Positions 1-7,298 of a stretch of 64,000 nt of DNA are shown one piece after another. The stretch covers positions 6,758,001 through 6,822,000 of the forward strand of contig NZ_CP137734.1 of NCBI RefSeq assembly GCF_033406955.1, read 5' to 3'. Positions within the stretch are counted from its first letter, which is position 1. Each line of letters begins with the position of its first letter. A program made the position numbers and the translations under genes. The notes below the pieces were generated by a model, which made no database searches, was not told where the DNA came from, and saw nothing but the letters and a program-made list of their open reading frames with translations. Source of the DNA: Streptomyces violaceoruber. GTDB taxonomy: Bacteria > Actinomycetota > Actinomycetes > Streptomycetales > Streptomycetaceae.

Positions 1-555
1 GAGGCCGCCGTGAAAATCGTCATCGTGGGCGGCTTCGGGGTCGGCAAGACCACCATGGTCGGTTCGGTCAGCGAGATCCGCCCGCTGACCACCGAGGAGA
101 CGATGACCCAGGCCGGCATCGGCGTCGACGACAACTACGGCTCCGCCTCCAAGACGGCCACCACCGTCGCCATGGACTTCGGCCGCATCAGCATCACCGA
201 CGAACTGGTGCTCTACCTCTTCGGCACGCCCGGCCAGGAGCGCTTCTGGTTCCTGTGGAACGGCCTGTTCGAGGGCGCCCTCGGCGCCGTGGTCCTGGTC
301 GACACCCGCCGCCTGGAGGTCAGCTTCGACGTCATGGGCCGCCTGGAGGAACGCGGCGTGCCCTTCGTCGTCGCCGTCAACACCTTCCCCGACGCGCCCC
401 GTTACCCCGTCGCGGAACTGCGCACCGCGCTCGACCTGCCCGAGGAGATCCCCATCCTCGACTGCGACGTGCGGCGCCGGGCCTCCAGCCGGGACGTCCT
501 GATGACCCTGATGCGCCTCCTGCACTCCCTCGCCATGAAGGGCGCGCTCACCTGA
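1..555 (+). CDS. Conservon Ras-like ATP/GTP-binding protein (CvnD type), 5' end probably cut by window edge
   Basis: Small cytoplasmic GTPase of the conservon (Cvn) modules that streptomycetes carry in many copies (sensor kinase, roadblock protein, DUF742 protein, GTPase, often a P450). The P-loop GGFGVGKTT is near the N-terminus, followed by the switch segment TTTVAMDFGRI, the G3-like LFGTPGQERF and the G4-like VNTF. A GTG at 10 could start the protein, but the frame stays open to base 1 and family members have roughly 15 residues before the P-loop, so the true start is probably upstream of the window. The P450 gene follows 74 bp downstream on the same strand, the usual conservon order. Confident in family; exact N-terminus unknown. 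Confidence 0.9.
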   Translation, partial: EAAVKIVIVGGFGVGKTTMVGSVSEIRPLTTEETMTQAGIGVDDNYGSASKTATTVAMDFGRISITDELVLYLFGTPGQERFWFLWNGLFEGALGAVVLVDTRRLEVSFDVMGRLEERGVPFVVAVNTFPDAPRYPVAELRTALDLPEEIPILDCDVRRRASSRDVLMTLMRLLHSLAMKGALT

Positions 556-629
556 CCGGCGCGCCCCACCGACCCCGACGTGACCCACACCTTCTGACGT
601 GACCACACCTTTTGTTGCGGAGCGAGACT

Positions 630-2126
630 GTGACGCCTGAAAGCCACTCCCCGACCGGAACGGGCGAACCCCTGCTCGAACCACCGCCCGGCTGCCCCGC
701 GCACGGCCTCGGGCCGGGCGGACTGCACCGGCTCCACGAGGCGGAAGACCTGGAGGAGCTGTACGAGAAGCTGCGCGAGCAGCACGGGCCGGTGGCGCCC
801 GCGCTGCTCCACGACGACGTACCCATGTGGGTGGTCCTCGGGCACGCCGAGAACCTGCACATGGTGAGCACCCCCTCCCAGTTCTGCCGCGACAGCCGGA
901 TCTGGACCCCGCTCAACGAGGGCATGGTCAAGCCCGACCATCCCCTCATGCCGCACATCGCCTGGCAGCCCATCTGCTCGCACGCCGAGGGCGACGAACA
1001 CAAGCGGCTGCGCGGCGCGGTCACCAGTGCCATGTCCGACCTCGACTACCGGGAGCTGCGCCGGCACATCAAGCGCTACACCCAGCGCGTCGTCAACCGC
1101 TTCTGCGAGGAGGGCCGCGCCGACCTGGTCAGCCAGTTCGCCGAGCACCTGCCGATGGGCGTGATGTGCCATCTGCTCGGCATGCCCGAGGAGTACAACG
1201 ACCGGCTGGTGGAGGCCGCCCGCGACACCCTCAAGGGCACCGAGACGGCGATCGCCAGCCACGCCTACGTCATGGAGGCGCTGGGACGGCTCACCGCCAC
1301 CCGCCGGGCCGACCCGGCCGACGACATCGCGGGCCGCCTGGTCACCCACCCGGCCGGGCTCACCGACGACGAGGTCCGCGAACACCTGCGGGTGGTGCTG
1401 CTGGCCGCCTACGAGGCGACCGTCAACCTGATCGGCAACGTGATGCGCGTCGTGCTCACCGACCCGGGCTTCCGCGCCCAGCTCAGCGGCGGCCAGATGA
1501 CGGTGCCCCAGGCGGTCGAGCAGTCCCTGTGGGACGAGCCGCCGTTCAGCACCGTCTTCGCCTACTTCGCCAAGCAGGAGACGGAACTCGGCGGCCAGCG
1601 CATCCGGGCCGGCGACGGCCTGCTGCTCGGCATCGCGCCGGGCAACGTCGACCCGCGCATCCGTCCCGACCTGGACGCCAGCATGATGGGCAACCGCGCC
1701 CACCTCGCCTTCGGCGGCGGCCCGCACGAATGCCCGGGGCAGGACATCGGGCGGGCCATCGCCGACGCCGGCATCGACGCGCTGCTGATGCGGCTGCCCG
1801 ACCTCCAGCTCGACTGCGACGAGGACGACCTGCGCTGGCGGTCGTCGATCGCCTCGCGGCACCTGGTGGAACTGCCGGTCCGTTTCGAGCCCAGGGCGCA
1901 GCAGGACATCATGCAGCAGCCGAGTCACGCCCCGACCCCGGAACGGCACGCACCCTGGCACGTCGGCCTGCCGAAGCCGGAACGGCGGGCACAGCCGCCG
2001 CTGCCCACGCAGCCGCCGCAGCCCGTGTCGGTGACGGCCGCCGAGCCTCAGCAGGCACCGGGAGCGGGGCAGCCCCGCCCCCGCGGTGCCTTGCAGCGCT
2101 TCCTGCTCTGGTGGCGCGGCTACTGA
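630..2126 (+). CDS. Cytochrome P450, CYP157 family (conservon CvnE type), lacking the ExxR motif
   Basis: Haem-thiolate protein of 498 residues. The haem loop FGGGPHECPG is intact, with the axial Cys at about 368. The other two P450 signatures are broken: where the K-helix ExxR should be, the protein reads EQSLW (297-301), and the I-helix AGxxT reads LLAAYEATVN, with Ala in place of the usual Thr. CYP157 enzymes are known to lack ExxR, and EQSLW at 297-301 is what was reported for CYP157C1. After about residue 425 comes a Pro-rich tail ending in the hydrophobic LQRFLLWW. The GTG at 630 is chosen because GGAG sits 7 nt upstream; a TTG at 612 is possible. The gene lies directly behind the conservon GTPase, so it probably serves that membrane signalling complex. 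No ferredoxin or reductase gene is adjacent. Confidence 0.92.
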   Translation: MTPESHSPTGTGEPLLEPPPGCPAHGLGPGGLHRLHEAEDLEELYEKLREQHGPVAPALLHDDVPMWVVLGHAENLHMVSTPSQFCRDSRIWTPLNEGMVKPDHPLMPHIAWQPICSHAEGDEHKRLRGAVTSAMSDLDYRELRRHIKRYTQRVVNRFCEEGRADLVSQFAEHLPMGVMCHLLGMPEEYNDRLVEAARDTLKGTETAIASHAYVMEALGRLTATRRADPADDIAGRLVTHPAGLTDDEVREHLRVVLLAAYEATVNLIGNVMRVVLTDPGFRAQLSGGQMTVPQAVEQSLWDEPPFSTVFAYFAKQETELGGQRIRAGDGLLLGIAPGNVDPRIRPDLDASMMGNRAHLAFGGGPHECPGQDIGRAIADAGIDALLMRLPDLQLDCDEDDLRWRSSIASRHLVELPVRFEPRAQQDIMQQPSHAPTPERHAPWHVGLPKPERRAQPPLPTQPPQPVSVTAAEPQQAPGAGQPRPRGALQRFLLWWRGY

Positions 2127-3094
2127 CGGCCGGCCCGGCCCTCCCGCGCGGCCCAGTCCTCGTACGCGGTCCAGGCGCCGAGGGACCGGCCGCTGCGGAA
2201 GCGGTGCTCGCGCCCCGTGACCGGATCGGTGAACCCCAGCTCCCGCGCGAGCAGTTGCAGCGGGCGCCGGAAGTCACCGGCCGGCACGGGAGCGGCCACC
2301 TCCGGGTAGAGGGGGTCGCCGAGGATCGGCACGCCGAGCGCGTTCAGGTGGACGCGCAGCTGGTGCGTCTGGCCGGTGCCGGGCACCAGCCGGTACCGGC
2401 CCAGCCCGTGCTCCGGCCGGTGGGCGAGCAGTTCGACGCGGGTCACGGCGTTCGGCTCGCCGGCCACCTCGCGGGCGGCGAGCACCCCGCGCTCCTTCAG
2501 GATCCGGCTGCGGACCGTCCGGGGGAGGGCGAGCGCCGCGTCGTACGGAGCGACGGCCTCGTACACCTTGTGCACCCGCCGGTCGGCGAACAGGCCCTGG
2601 TACGCGCCGCGTTCCCCGGGGCGCACGGTGAACAGGACCAGCCCCGCCGTGAGCCGGTCCAGGCGGTGCGCCGCACCCAGCGCCGGGATGTCCAGCTCCC
2701 GGCGCAGCCGTGCCAGCGCGGTCTGCGTGACGTGGCCGCCGCGCGGGGTGGTGGCCAGGAAGTGCGGCTTGTCCGCGACGACGATGTGCGCGTCGCGGTA
2801 CACGATCTCCAGCGGGAAGGGGACGGGCACCTCGACGGGCAGCTCGCGGTGGAACCACACGAACATGCCCGGCTCGTACGGCGCGTCGCCCGCCACGGGG
2901 CGGCCGTCCGCCCCGACGAACACCCCGGCGTCGAACATGCCGTCGACCACACCGGCGCCCGCGGCCGACAGCCGCTCCGTCAGGTACTCCCGCACCGTGG
3001 ACCACGGCCCGTCCGCGGGCAGCCGCACCCGCACCGCGTCGATGCCGTCGCGCTGCGGCAGGGGCGAGGGCGGGGGAGGGGTACGGCGTCTCAT
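2120..3094 (-). CDS. RluA-family pseudouridine synthase
   Basis: Isomerises uridine to pseudouridine in rRNA or tRNA. The RluA catalytic motif is visible as AAHRLDRLTAGLVLF, with the catalytic Asp in HRLDR, followed by the conserved tail segments GRYRLVPGTGQTHQLRVHL and ILGDPLYP. There is an S4-like N-terminal stretch of about 90 residues. At 324 residues it matches the RluC/RluD/RluA group; which uridine it modifies cannot be read from sequence. The start is ATG at 3094. Its 3' end overlaps the P450 3' end by 7 bp in convergent orientation. Confidence 0.88.
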   Translation of the reverse strand: MRRRTPPPPSPLPQRDGIDAVRVRLPADGPWSTVREYLTERLSAAGAGVVDGMFDAGVFVGADGRPVAGDAPYEPGMFVWFHRELPVEVPVPFPLEIVYRDAHIVVADKPHFLATTPRGGHVTQTALARLRRELDIPALGAAHRLDRLTAGLVLFTVRPGERGAYQGLFADRRVHKVYEAVAPYDAALALPRTVRSRILKERGVLAAREVAGEPNAVTRVELLAHRPEHGLGRYRLVPGTGQTHQLRVHLNALGVPILGDPLYPEVAAPVPAGDFRRPLQLLARELGFTDPVTGREHRFRSGRSLGAWTAYEDWAAREGRAGRQ

Positions 3095-3200
3095 CACCTG
3101 CCAGCGTACGAGGCGGTGACCCGCGGCGGCGGACCGAGTGGGCCGAGCCCGCCGGAAAACCGCTGGGCCGGGGCCCGGGCCCCTTGGCAGGATGCCGTCC

Positions 3201-3782
3201 ATGCCCTTCCTGACACGCCCGGTCCTCGCGGCCGGCACCTTTTCCGGCGCGCCGCAGCCCACACTCCCCACCGGCGACGGGCTGGTGCTGCGTCCCTGGC
3301 GCACCGAGGACGCCCCCGCCGTGCACGTGGCCTTCCAGGACCCGGTGATGCACCAGTGGCACGCCCGCGCGGCCGACTCCGAGGAGGAGGTGCGGGGCTG
3401 GATCACCGAGTGGCAGGGCGCCTGGGAACGGGAGCGCGGCGTCCAGTGGGCCGTCGCGGACGCGGCGGACGACCGACTGCTCGGCCGGGTGGCGCTGCGC
3501 GAATGGGTGCTCGGTGACGGGGTGGCCGAGGTGGCCTACTGGACGACGGCCGACACCCGCGGCCGGGGCGTCGCCGCACGGGCCACCCGGACCCTGACCC
3601 ACTGGGCGCTGGACGAGATCGGCTTCCAGCGCCTCGAACTCCTGCACGCGGTGGCCAACGACGCCTCGTGCCGGGTCGCCCAGAAGACCGGCTTCGCCCT
3701 GGAGGGCACCAAGCGCAAGGCCGTCCTCCACCCCGACGGGTGGCACGACATGCACCTGCACGCACGCGTACGCGGCGACTGA
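3201..3782 (+). CDS. GNAT family N-acetyltransferase (RimJ/RimL-like)
   Basis: Acetyl-CoA-dependent N-acetyltransferase of the RimJ/RimL group. Visible family features are the opening GLVLRPWRTEDAPAV, the AcCoA-binding region around AYWTTADTRGRGVAARATR and the C-terminal NDASCRVAQKTGFALEGT block typical of proteins that acetylate protein or amino-sugar amines. ATG 3201 is preferred because GCAGGA ends 8 nt upstream; an in-frame ATG at 3192 has that purine run directly against it. About 193 residues. The substrate is unknown and the neighbours give no hint. Confidence 0.85.
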   Translation: MPFLTRPVLAAGTFSGAPQPTLPTGDGLVLRPWRTEDAPAVHVAFQDPVMHQWHARAADSEEEVRGWITEWQGAWERERGVQWAVADAADDRLLGRVALREWVLGDGVAEVAYWTTADTRGRGVAARATRTLTHWALDEIGFQRLELLHAVANDASCRVAQKTGFALEGTKRKAVLHPDGWHDMHLHARVRGD

Positions 3783-3795
3783 CGCAAGCGTGACC

Positions 3796-4135
3796 CACGG
3801 GGCCGCCAGGGCTCCGGGCGGGCGGGGCTGCCACGGGGCCCAGGGAGGTGCCGGGGTGCTGCCGCGCCGCGCTCTGGGGCCGGTGCACGACGCGTGCCCG
3901 TGCGGGCGCGAAACGCGGCGACCGACGGGCTCGTGGCCCGCGCAGGGCTGCCAGGGGTCCCACGGGGCCGCCAGGGCTCCGGGCGGGCAGGGCTGCCACT
4001 GGGCCCGGGGAGGTGCCGGGGTGCTGCCGCGCCGCGCTCTGGGGCCGGTGCACGACGCGTGCCCGTGCGGGCGCGAACGCGGCGACCGACGGGCTCGTAG
4101 CCGTGCGGGGCCGCCAGAGGCCCGGCGGGCGGGTG
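3796..4135. repeat. 165-bp tandem direct repeat, two near-identical copies plus a partial third
   Basis: Copy 1 starts at 3796 and copy 2 at 3961, exactly 165 bp apart. They stay nearly identical to about 3934 and 4098, with a few substitutions and one single-base deletion in copy 2 (CGAAACG against CGAACG). A third partial copy of about 28 bp follows at 4107-4134. The reading frames through it have no ribosome-binding site or recognisable protein, so I treat the whole 3783-4155 gap as non-coding. It sits between the 3' ends of two convergent genes. Confidence 0.85.
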
Positions 4136-4155
4136 TTCGCCGGTGGGCGACGCCG

Positions 4156-4998
4156 TTACGCGGCCGTCGCGCCCTCCTGCTCGGCCTCGACGCGGGCGTT
4201 CCACTCGCGCTTGGAGGCCTGCCAGCCGTCCTCGTTGTGGCCGAGGCGCCAGTAGCCGGAGATGGACAGGTCCTCGCGGGGAATCTCGCGCTCCAGGCGG
4301 AGGTACCGGCGCAGCTCCTTCACGCAGGCCGCCTCGCCGTGGACGAACGCGTGCAGCCTGCCCTCGGGGAACTCCAGGGCGCGCACGGCCTCGGCCAGAG
4401 CCTGCCCGACCGGACGGCCGGCGCGGTGCAGCCAGACGACCTCCACGTCGGAGTCGATCTTCTGCTCCTCCTCGGGCCCCTCGACCTCGACGAAGGCGTA
4501 CGCGCGAGCGCCGTCGGGCAGCGCCTCCAGGGAGCGGGCGATAGCGGGCAGCGCGCTCTCGTCACCGGCGAGCAGGTGCCAGTCGGCGGCGGGGTCGGGG
4601 GCGTAGGCGCCGCCGGGGCCCATGAAGTGGACCGTCTCGCCCGGCCGCACCCGCTTCGCCCAGGGCCCGGCGAGCCCCTCGTCGCCGTGGATGACGAAGT
4701 CCAGCGTCATCTCACGGTGCTCGGCGTCCCAGTGGCGGACGGTGTACGTCCGGGTCACCGGCCACTGCTCGCGGGGAAAGTCCTCGCGGATCCGCTCCAT
4801 GTCGAAGGGCTCCGGGTAGGTCGCGCCCCCGGAGGGGAAGAGCAGCTTCACATAGTGGTCGGTGCAGGTGTCCGCCGCGAACGCGGAGAGTCCCTCGCCG
4901 CCGAGCACCACGCGCTGCATGTGCGGGGTCAGCCGCTCGGTGCGGACGACCTGCGCGGTGTGCGGCTTGCGCGGCTTGCGTGCCGGACGGTCTGCCAT
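4156..4998 (-). CDS. Siderophore-interacting protein (FAD-dependent ferric-siderophore reductase, ViuB/SIP family)
   Basis: Cytoplasmic flavoprotein that releases iron by reducing imported ferric siderophores. The N-terminal half has the FAD-binding motif RTYTVRHW (about residues 96-103) and the phosphate-binding region around HFMGPGGAY. The C-terminal SIP domain contains HLLAGDESALPAI and the HGEA motif near residue 230, ending SGYWRLGHNEDGW as in other SIPs. Length is 280 residues. A perfect iron-box palindrome lies 36-50 bp upstream of the ATG, so expression is almost certainly repressed by an iron-loaded DtxR-family regulator. No transporter gene is adjacent. Confidence 0.93.
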   Translation of the reverse strand: MADRPARKPRKPHTAQVVRTERLTPHMQRVVLGGEGLSAFAADTCTDHYVKLLFPSGGATYPEPFDMERIREDFPREQWPVTRTYTVRHWDAEHREMTLDFVIHGDEGLAGPWAKRVRPGETVHFMGPGGAYAPDPAADWHLLAGDESALPAIARSLEALPDGARAYAFVEVEGPEEEQKIDSDVEVVWLHRAGRPVGQALAEAVRALEFPEGRLHAFVHGEAACVKELRRYLRLEREIPREDLSISGYWRLGHNEDGWQASKREWNARVEAEQEGATAA

Positions 4999-5034
4999 GA
5001 CGGCCTCCCTGCTCCCTGCGTGAGATTCCGTGAG

Positions 5035-5048
5035 TTAGGTATACCTAA
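5035..5048 (-). promoter_or_regulatory. Iron box (DmdR1/IdeR-type operator) upstream of the SIP gene
   Basis: TTAGGTATACCTAA is a perfect 14-bp palindrome, followed by GCTA. It matches the core of the actinobacterial iron box (consensus TTAGGTTAGGCTAACCTAA). It lies 37-50 bp upstream of the minus-strand SIP start, where repressor binding would cover the promoter. Confidence 0.85.
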
Positions 5049-5103
5049 GCTAGCATCCCGACCCGTGTGTGGCTCATGGAAACGGGCCGCCGCGCGGCGC
5101 CGC

Positions 5104-6024
5104 TCAGGCGGTGAGCGTGGTCAGCAGGCGCTGCAGTGACCCGCCCAGTCCCCAGCGGGCCGCCAGTGCGTCCAGCGCTGCGGCGTCGCGCGGGCCGTGC
5201 GGCAGGGCGGTGCCGGTGTCCGGCAGCGGCACGTCGGCCGCGACCCTGACGACCTTCGGGGCGACCGCGAGGTACGGCCCGGCCTCGGTCAGCCGCTTGC
5301 GCTGCGTGGGCGTCAGCCTGGCCTTCGGGTCGTCGACGGCGGCCTGGATCCCGGCCAGGTCCCCGAACTCGGCGAGCAGCTTGGCCGCCGTCTTCTCGCC
5401 GATGCCGGGCACCCCGGGCAGCCCGTCGCTCGGGTCGCCCCGCAGCAGCGCCAGATCGGCGTACCCGGCGCCGTCGACGCCGTACTTCTCGCGCAGCGCG
5501 GCCTCGTCGACGAGGTTGAGCGTGCCGACCCCCTTGACCGGGTAGAGCACGCGCACGCCGCGGGCGTCGTCGACGAGCTGGTACAGGTCACGGTCCCCGG
5601 TGACGATGTCGACCGGGCCGGTGGCCCGCGCGGTGTAGGTGCCGATGACGTCGTCCGCCTCGTACCCCGCCACGCCGACCCGGGCGATGCCGAGCGCGTC
5701 GAGGACGGCCTCGATGACCGGCACCTGCGGGGACAGCGTGTCGGGCACCTCCTCCGCGTCGGGGCCGGCCGGCCGTTCCTCGGCCACGCGGTGCGCCTTG
5801 TAGGAGGGGATCAGCTCCACCCGCCAGTGCGGTCGCCAGTCGGCGTCCATGCACGCCACCAGGTGCTCGGGCCGGTGGTCCTTCACCAGGCGGTCGATGA
5901 AGTCCAGCAGGCCGCGCACGGCGTTCACCGGCGTGCCGTCGGGCGCCTTCACCGAGTCCGGCACGCCGAAGTAGGCGCGGAAGTAGAGGGAGGCGGTGTC
6001 GAGAAGCATCAGTCGTCCGGTCAC
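5104..6024 (-). CDS. Stand-alone 5'-3' exonuclease (FEN/PolI exonuclease-domain protein)
   Basis: Flap-endonuclease/5'-3' exonuclease resembling the N-terminal domain of DNA polymerase I but with no polymerase domain. Seen: MLLDTASLYFRAYFG at the N-terminus (metal-binding Asp), VACMDADWRPHWR, GYEADDVIGT and VTGDRDLYQLV acidic motifs, then the helix-hairpin-helix LPGVPGIGEKTAAKLL. About 306 residues. The start is uncertain: GTG 6024 (VTGRLMLLD) is used here, with ATG 6009 and TTG 6033 as alternatives; none has a convincing ribosome-binding site. The likely role is removal of RNA primers or flaps in replication and repair. Confidence 0.88.
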   Translation of the reverse strand: MTGRLMLLDTASLYFRAYFGVPDSVKAPDGTPVNAVRGLLDFIDRLVKDHRPEHLVACMDADWRPHWRVELIPSYKAHRVAEERPAGPDAEEVPDTLSPQVPVIEAVLDALGIARVGVAGYEADDVIGTYTARATGPVDIVTGDRDLYQLVDDARGVRVLYPVKGVGTLNLVDEAALREKYGVDGAGYADLALLRGDPSDGLPGVPGIGEKTAAKLLAEFGDLAGIQAAVDDPKARLTPTQRKRLTEAGPYLAVAPKVVRVAADVPLPDTGTALPHGPRDAAALDALAARWGLGGSLQRLLTTLTA

Positions 6025-6138
6025 GCCTCGCAATCATGCCGCAGGTCGGGTGTGCGGGCGGGGGAGGACGTGTGAACTGGCTCACTTAAATGTTTGGCGC
6101 ATAAGCATCGGGGCAGGCGCGCAGCCGGGCCGAAGCTG

Positions 6139-6153
6139 GTTGATGCATTCAAC
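6139..6153. promoter_or_regulatory. Inverted repeat GTTGA-N5-TCAAC in the promoter region of the glycine betaine transporter operon
   Basis: GTTGATGCATTCAAC has perfect 5-bp arms around TGCAT. It lies 51 bp upstream of the transporter ATPase start, in a region that is AT-rich compared with its surroundings. This is a plausible operator for an osmotic or betaine-responsive repressor; no particular regulator is identified. Confidence 0.4.
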
Positions 6154-6203
6154 TGTTAGGGGAGCTTTGGGCCCTGCCCCTGCCCCCGACCCAAGAGGTA
6201 AGC

Positions 6204-7298
6204 GTGTCAGCCAGACTAGAGGCCGAGAACCTGTACAAGGTCTTCGGCAGGAAACCGGATCAGGCGGTCGAACGACTGCGCCAGGGCGAAGACGTCCGGG
6301 AGGAACTGCGCGCCGACGGCACCACCGCCGCCGTCATCGACGCGTCCTTCACCGTGGAGCCCGGCGAGATCTTCGTGGTCATGGGGCTGTCCGGATCAGG
6401 CAAGTCCACGCTGCTGCGCATGCTCAACGGTCTGTCGGAGCCGACCGCCGGGCACGTCCGCTTCGGGGGGCAGGACCTCACCGCGCTCAGCGACCGCGAG
6501 CTGCGCATGGTCCGTTCCATGAAGATCAGCATGGTCTTCCAGCACTTCGCGCTCTTCCCCCACCGCAGCGTCCGTGACAACGCTGCCTACGGTCTTGAAG
6601 TGCAGGGCGTGCCCCGCGCCGAGCGCGAACGCCGCGCCGACGAGGCGCTCGCCCTGTGCGGTCTGGCCGGCTGGGAGAAGTCCTGGCCCGACGAGCTGTC
6701 CGGCGGCATGCAGCAGCGCGTCGGCCTGGCCCGCGCGCTCGCCACCGACGCCGACCTGCTGCTGATGGACGAGTCCTTCAGCGCCCTCGACCCGCTGATC
6801 CGCCGCGACATGCAGGACCAGCTGCTCGACCTGCAGAAGACCCTGAAGAAGACCATCGTCTTCATCACCCACGACCTCAACGAGGCCATGCGCCTGGGCG
6901 ACCGCATCGCCATGATGCGCGACGGCCGGATCGTGCAGATAGGCACCGCGCAGGACATCCTGATACGTCCCGCCAACGACTACGTCGCCTCCTTCACCAA
7001 GGACGTCGACCGCTCCCGCGTCCTGACCACGGCTTCCGTCATGGAGACCGACGTGCGCGGCGACGAGGCGGACTGCGACTGCGAGACCGCCACGCCCGAG
7101 ACGCCGTTCTCGGAGCTGTGCGCGATCAGCGCCCGCGTGCCCCACGCGGTGGCGGTGGTCGACGGTGACCGCCGGCTGGTCGGCGTCGTCCCGGCCCAGC
7201 GGCTCATCGGCTTCCTCGGCGACGACGAGGACGTGGTCCCCGGTGTCTGCGACAGCCCGCGGGACAAGGGCGGCAAGAAGGTGATCAGCCGTGCCTAG
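6204..7298 (+). CDS. Glycine betaine/L-proline ABC transporter ATP-binding protein (OpuAA/ProV type)
   Basis: ATPase of a compatible-solute importer. Walker A GLSGSGKST, Q-loop VFQHFALFPHRSV, signature LSGGMQQR, Walker B DLLLMDE and the switch histidine in FITHDLNEA are all present, in the ProV/OpuAA arrangement with an extended N-terminus (the insert after VFGRKPDQAVERLRQG). About 90 C-terminal residues resemble one degenerate CBS module, which in OpuA senses ionic strength or cyclic dinucleotides. GTG start at 6204 with AGAGG upstream; 364 residues. The stop codon overlaps the permease start by 8 nt, so the two are translationally coupled. Confidence 0.94.
   Translation: MSARLEAENLYKVFGRKPDQAVERLRQGEDVREELRADGTTAAVIDASFTVEPGEIFVVMGLSGSGKSTLLRMLNGLSEPTAGHVRFGGQDLTALSDRELRMVRSMKISMVFQHFALFPHRSVRDNAAYGLEVQGVPRAERERRADEALALCGLAGWEKSWPDELSGGMQQRVGLARALATDADLLLMDESFSALDPLIRRDMQDQLLDLQKTLKKTIVFITHDLNEAMRLGDRIAMMRDGRIVQIGTAQDILIRPANDYVASFTKDVDRSRVLTTASVMETDVRGDEADCDCETATPETPFSELCAISARVPHAVAVVDGDRRLVGVVPAQRLIGFLGDDEDVVPGVCDSPRDKGGKKVISRA

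Noticed and set aside
402..1961. 519-codon minus-strand open frame over the P450 gene
   Set aside because: High-GC shadow frame: biased third positions keep antisense frames open. Its translation has no family resemblance, and the plus-strand P450 motifs are clear.
827..3517. 896-codon plus-strand frame spanning P450, pseudouridine synthase and GNAT regions
   Set aside because: Arg/Pro-rich low-complexity translation crossing several real genes on both strands; no start context.
3790..5139. 449-codon frame through the 165-bp repeats and the SIP gene
   Set aside because: Translates repeat DNA and the antisense of a well-supported gene; no ribosome-binding site.
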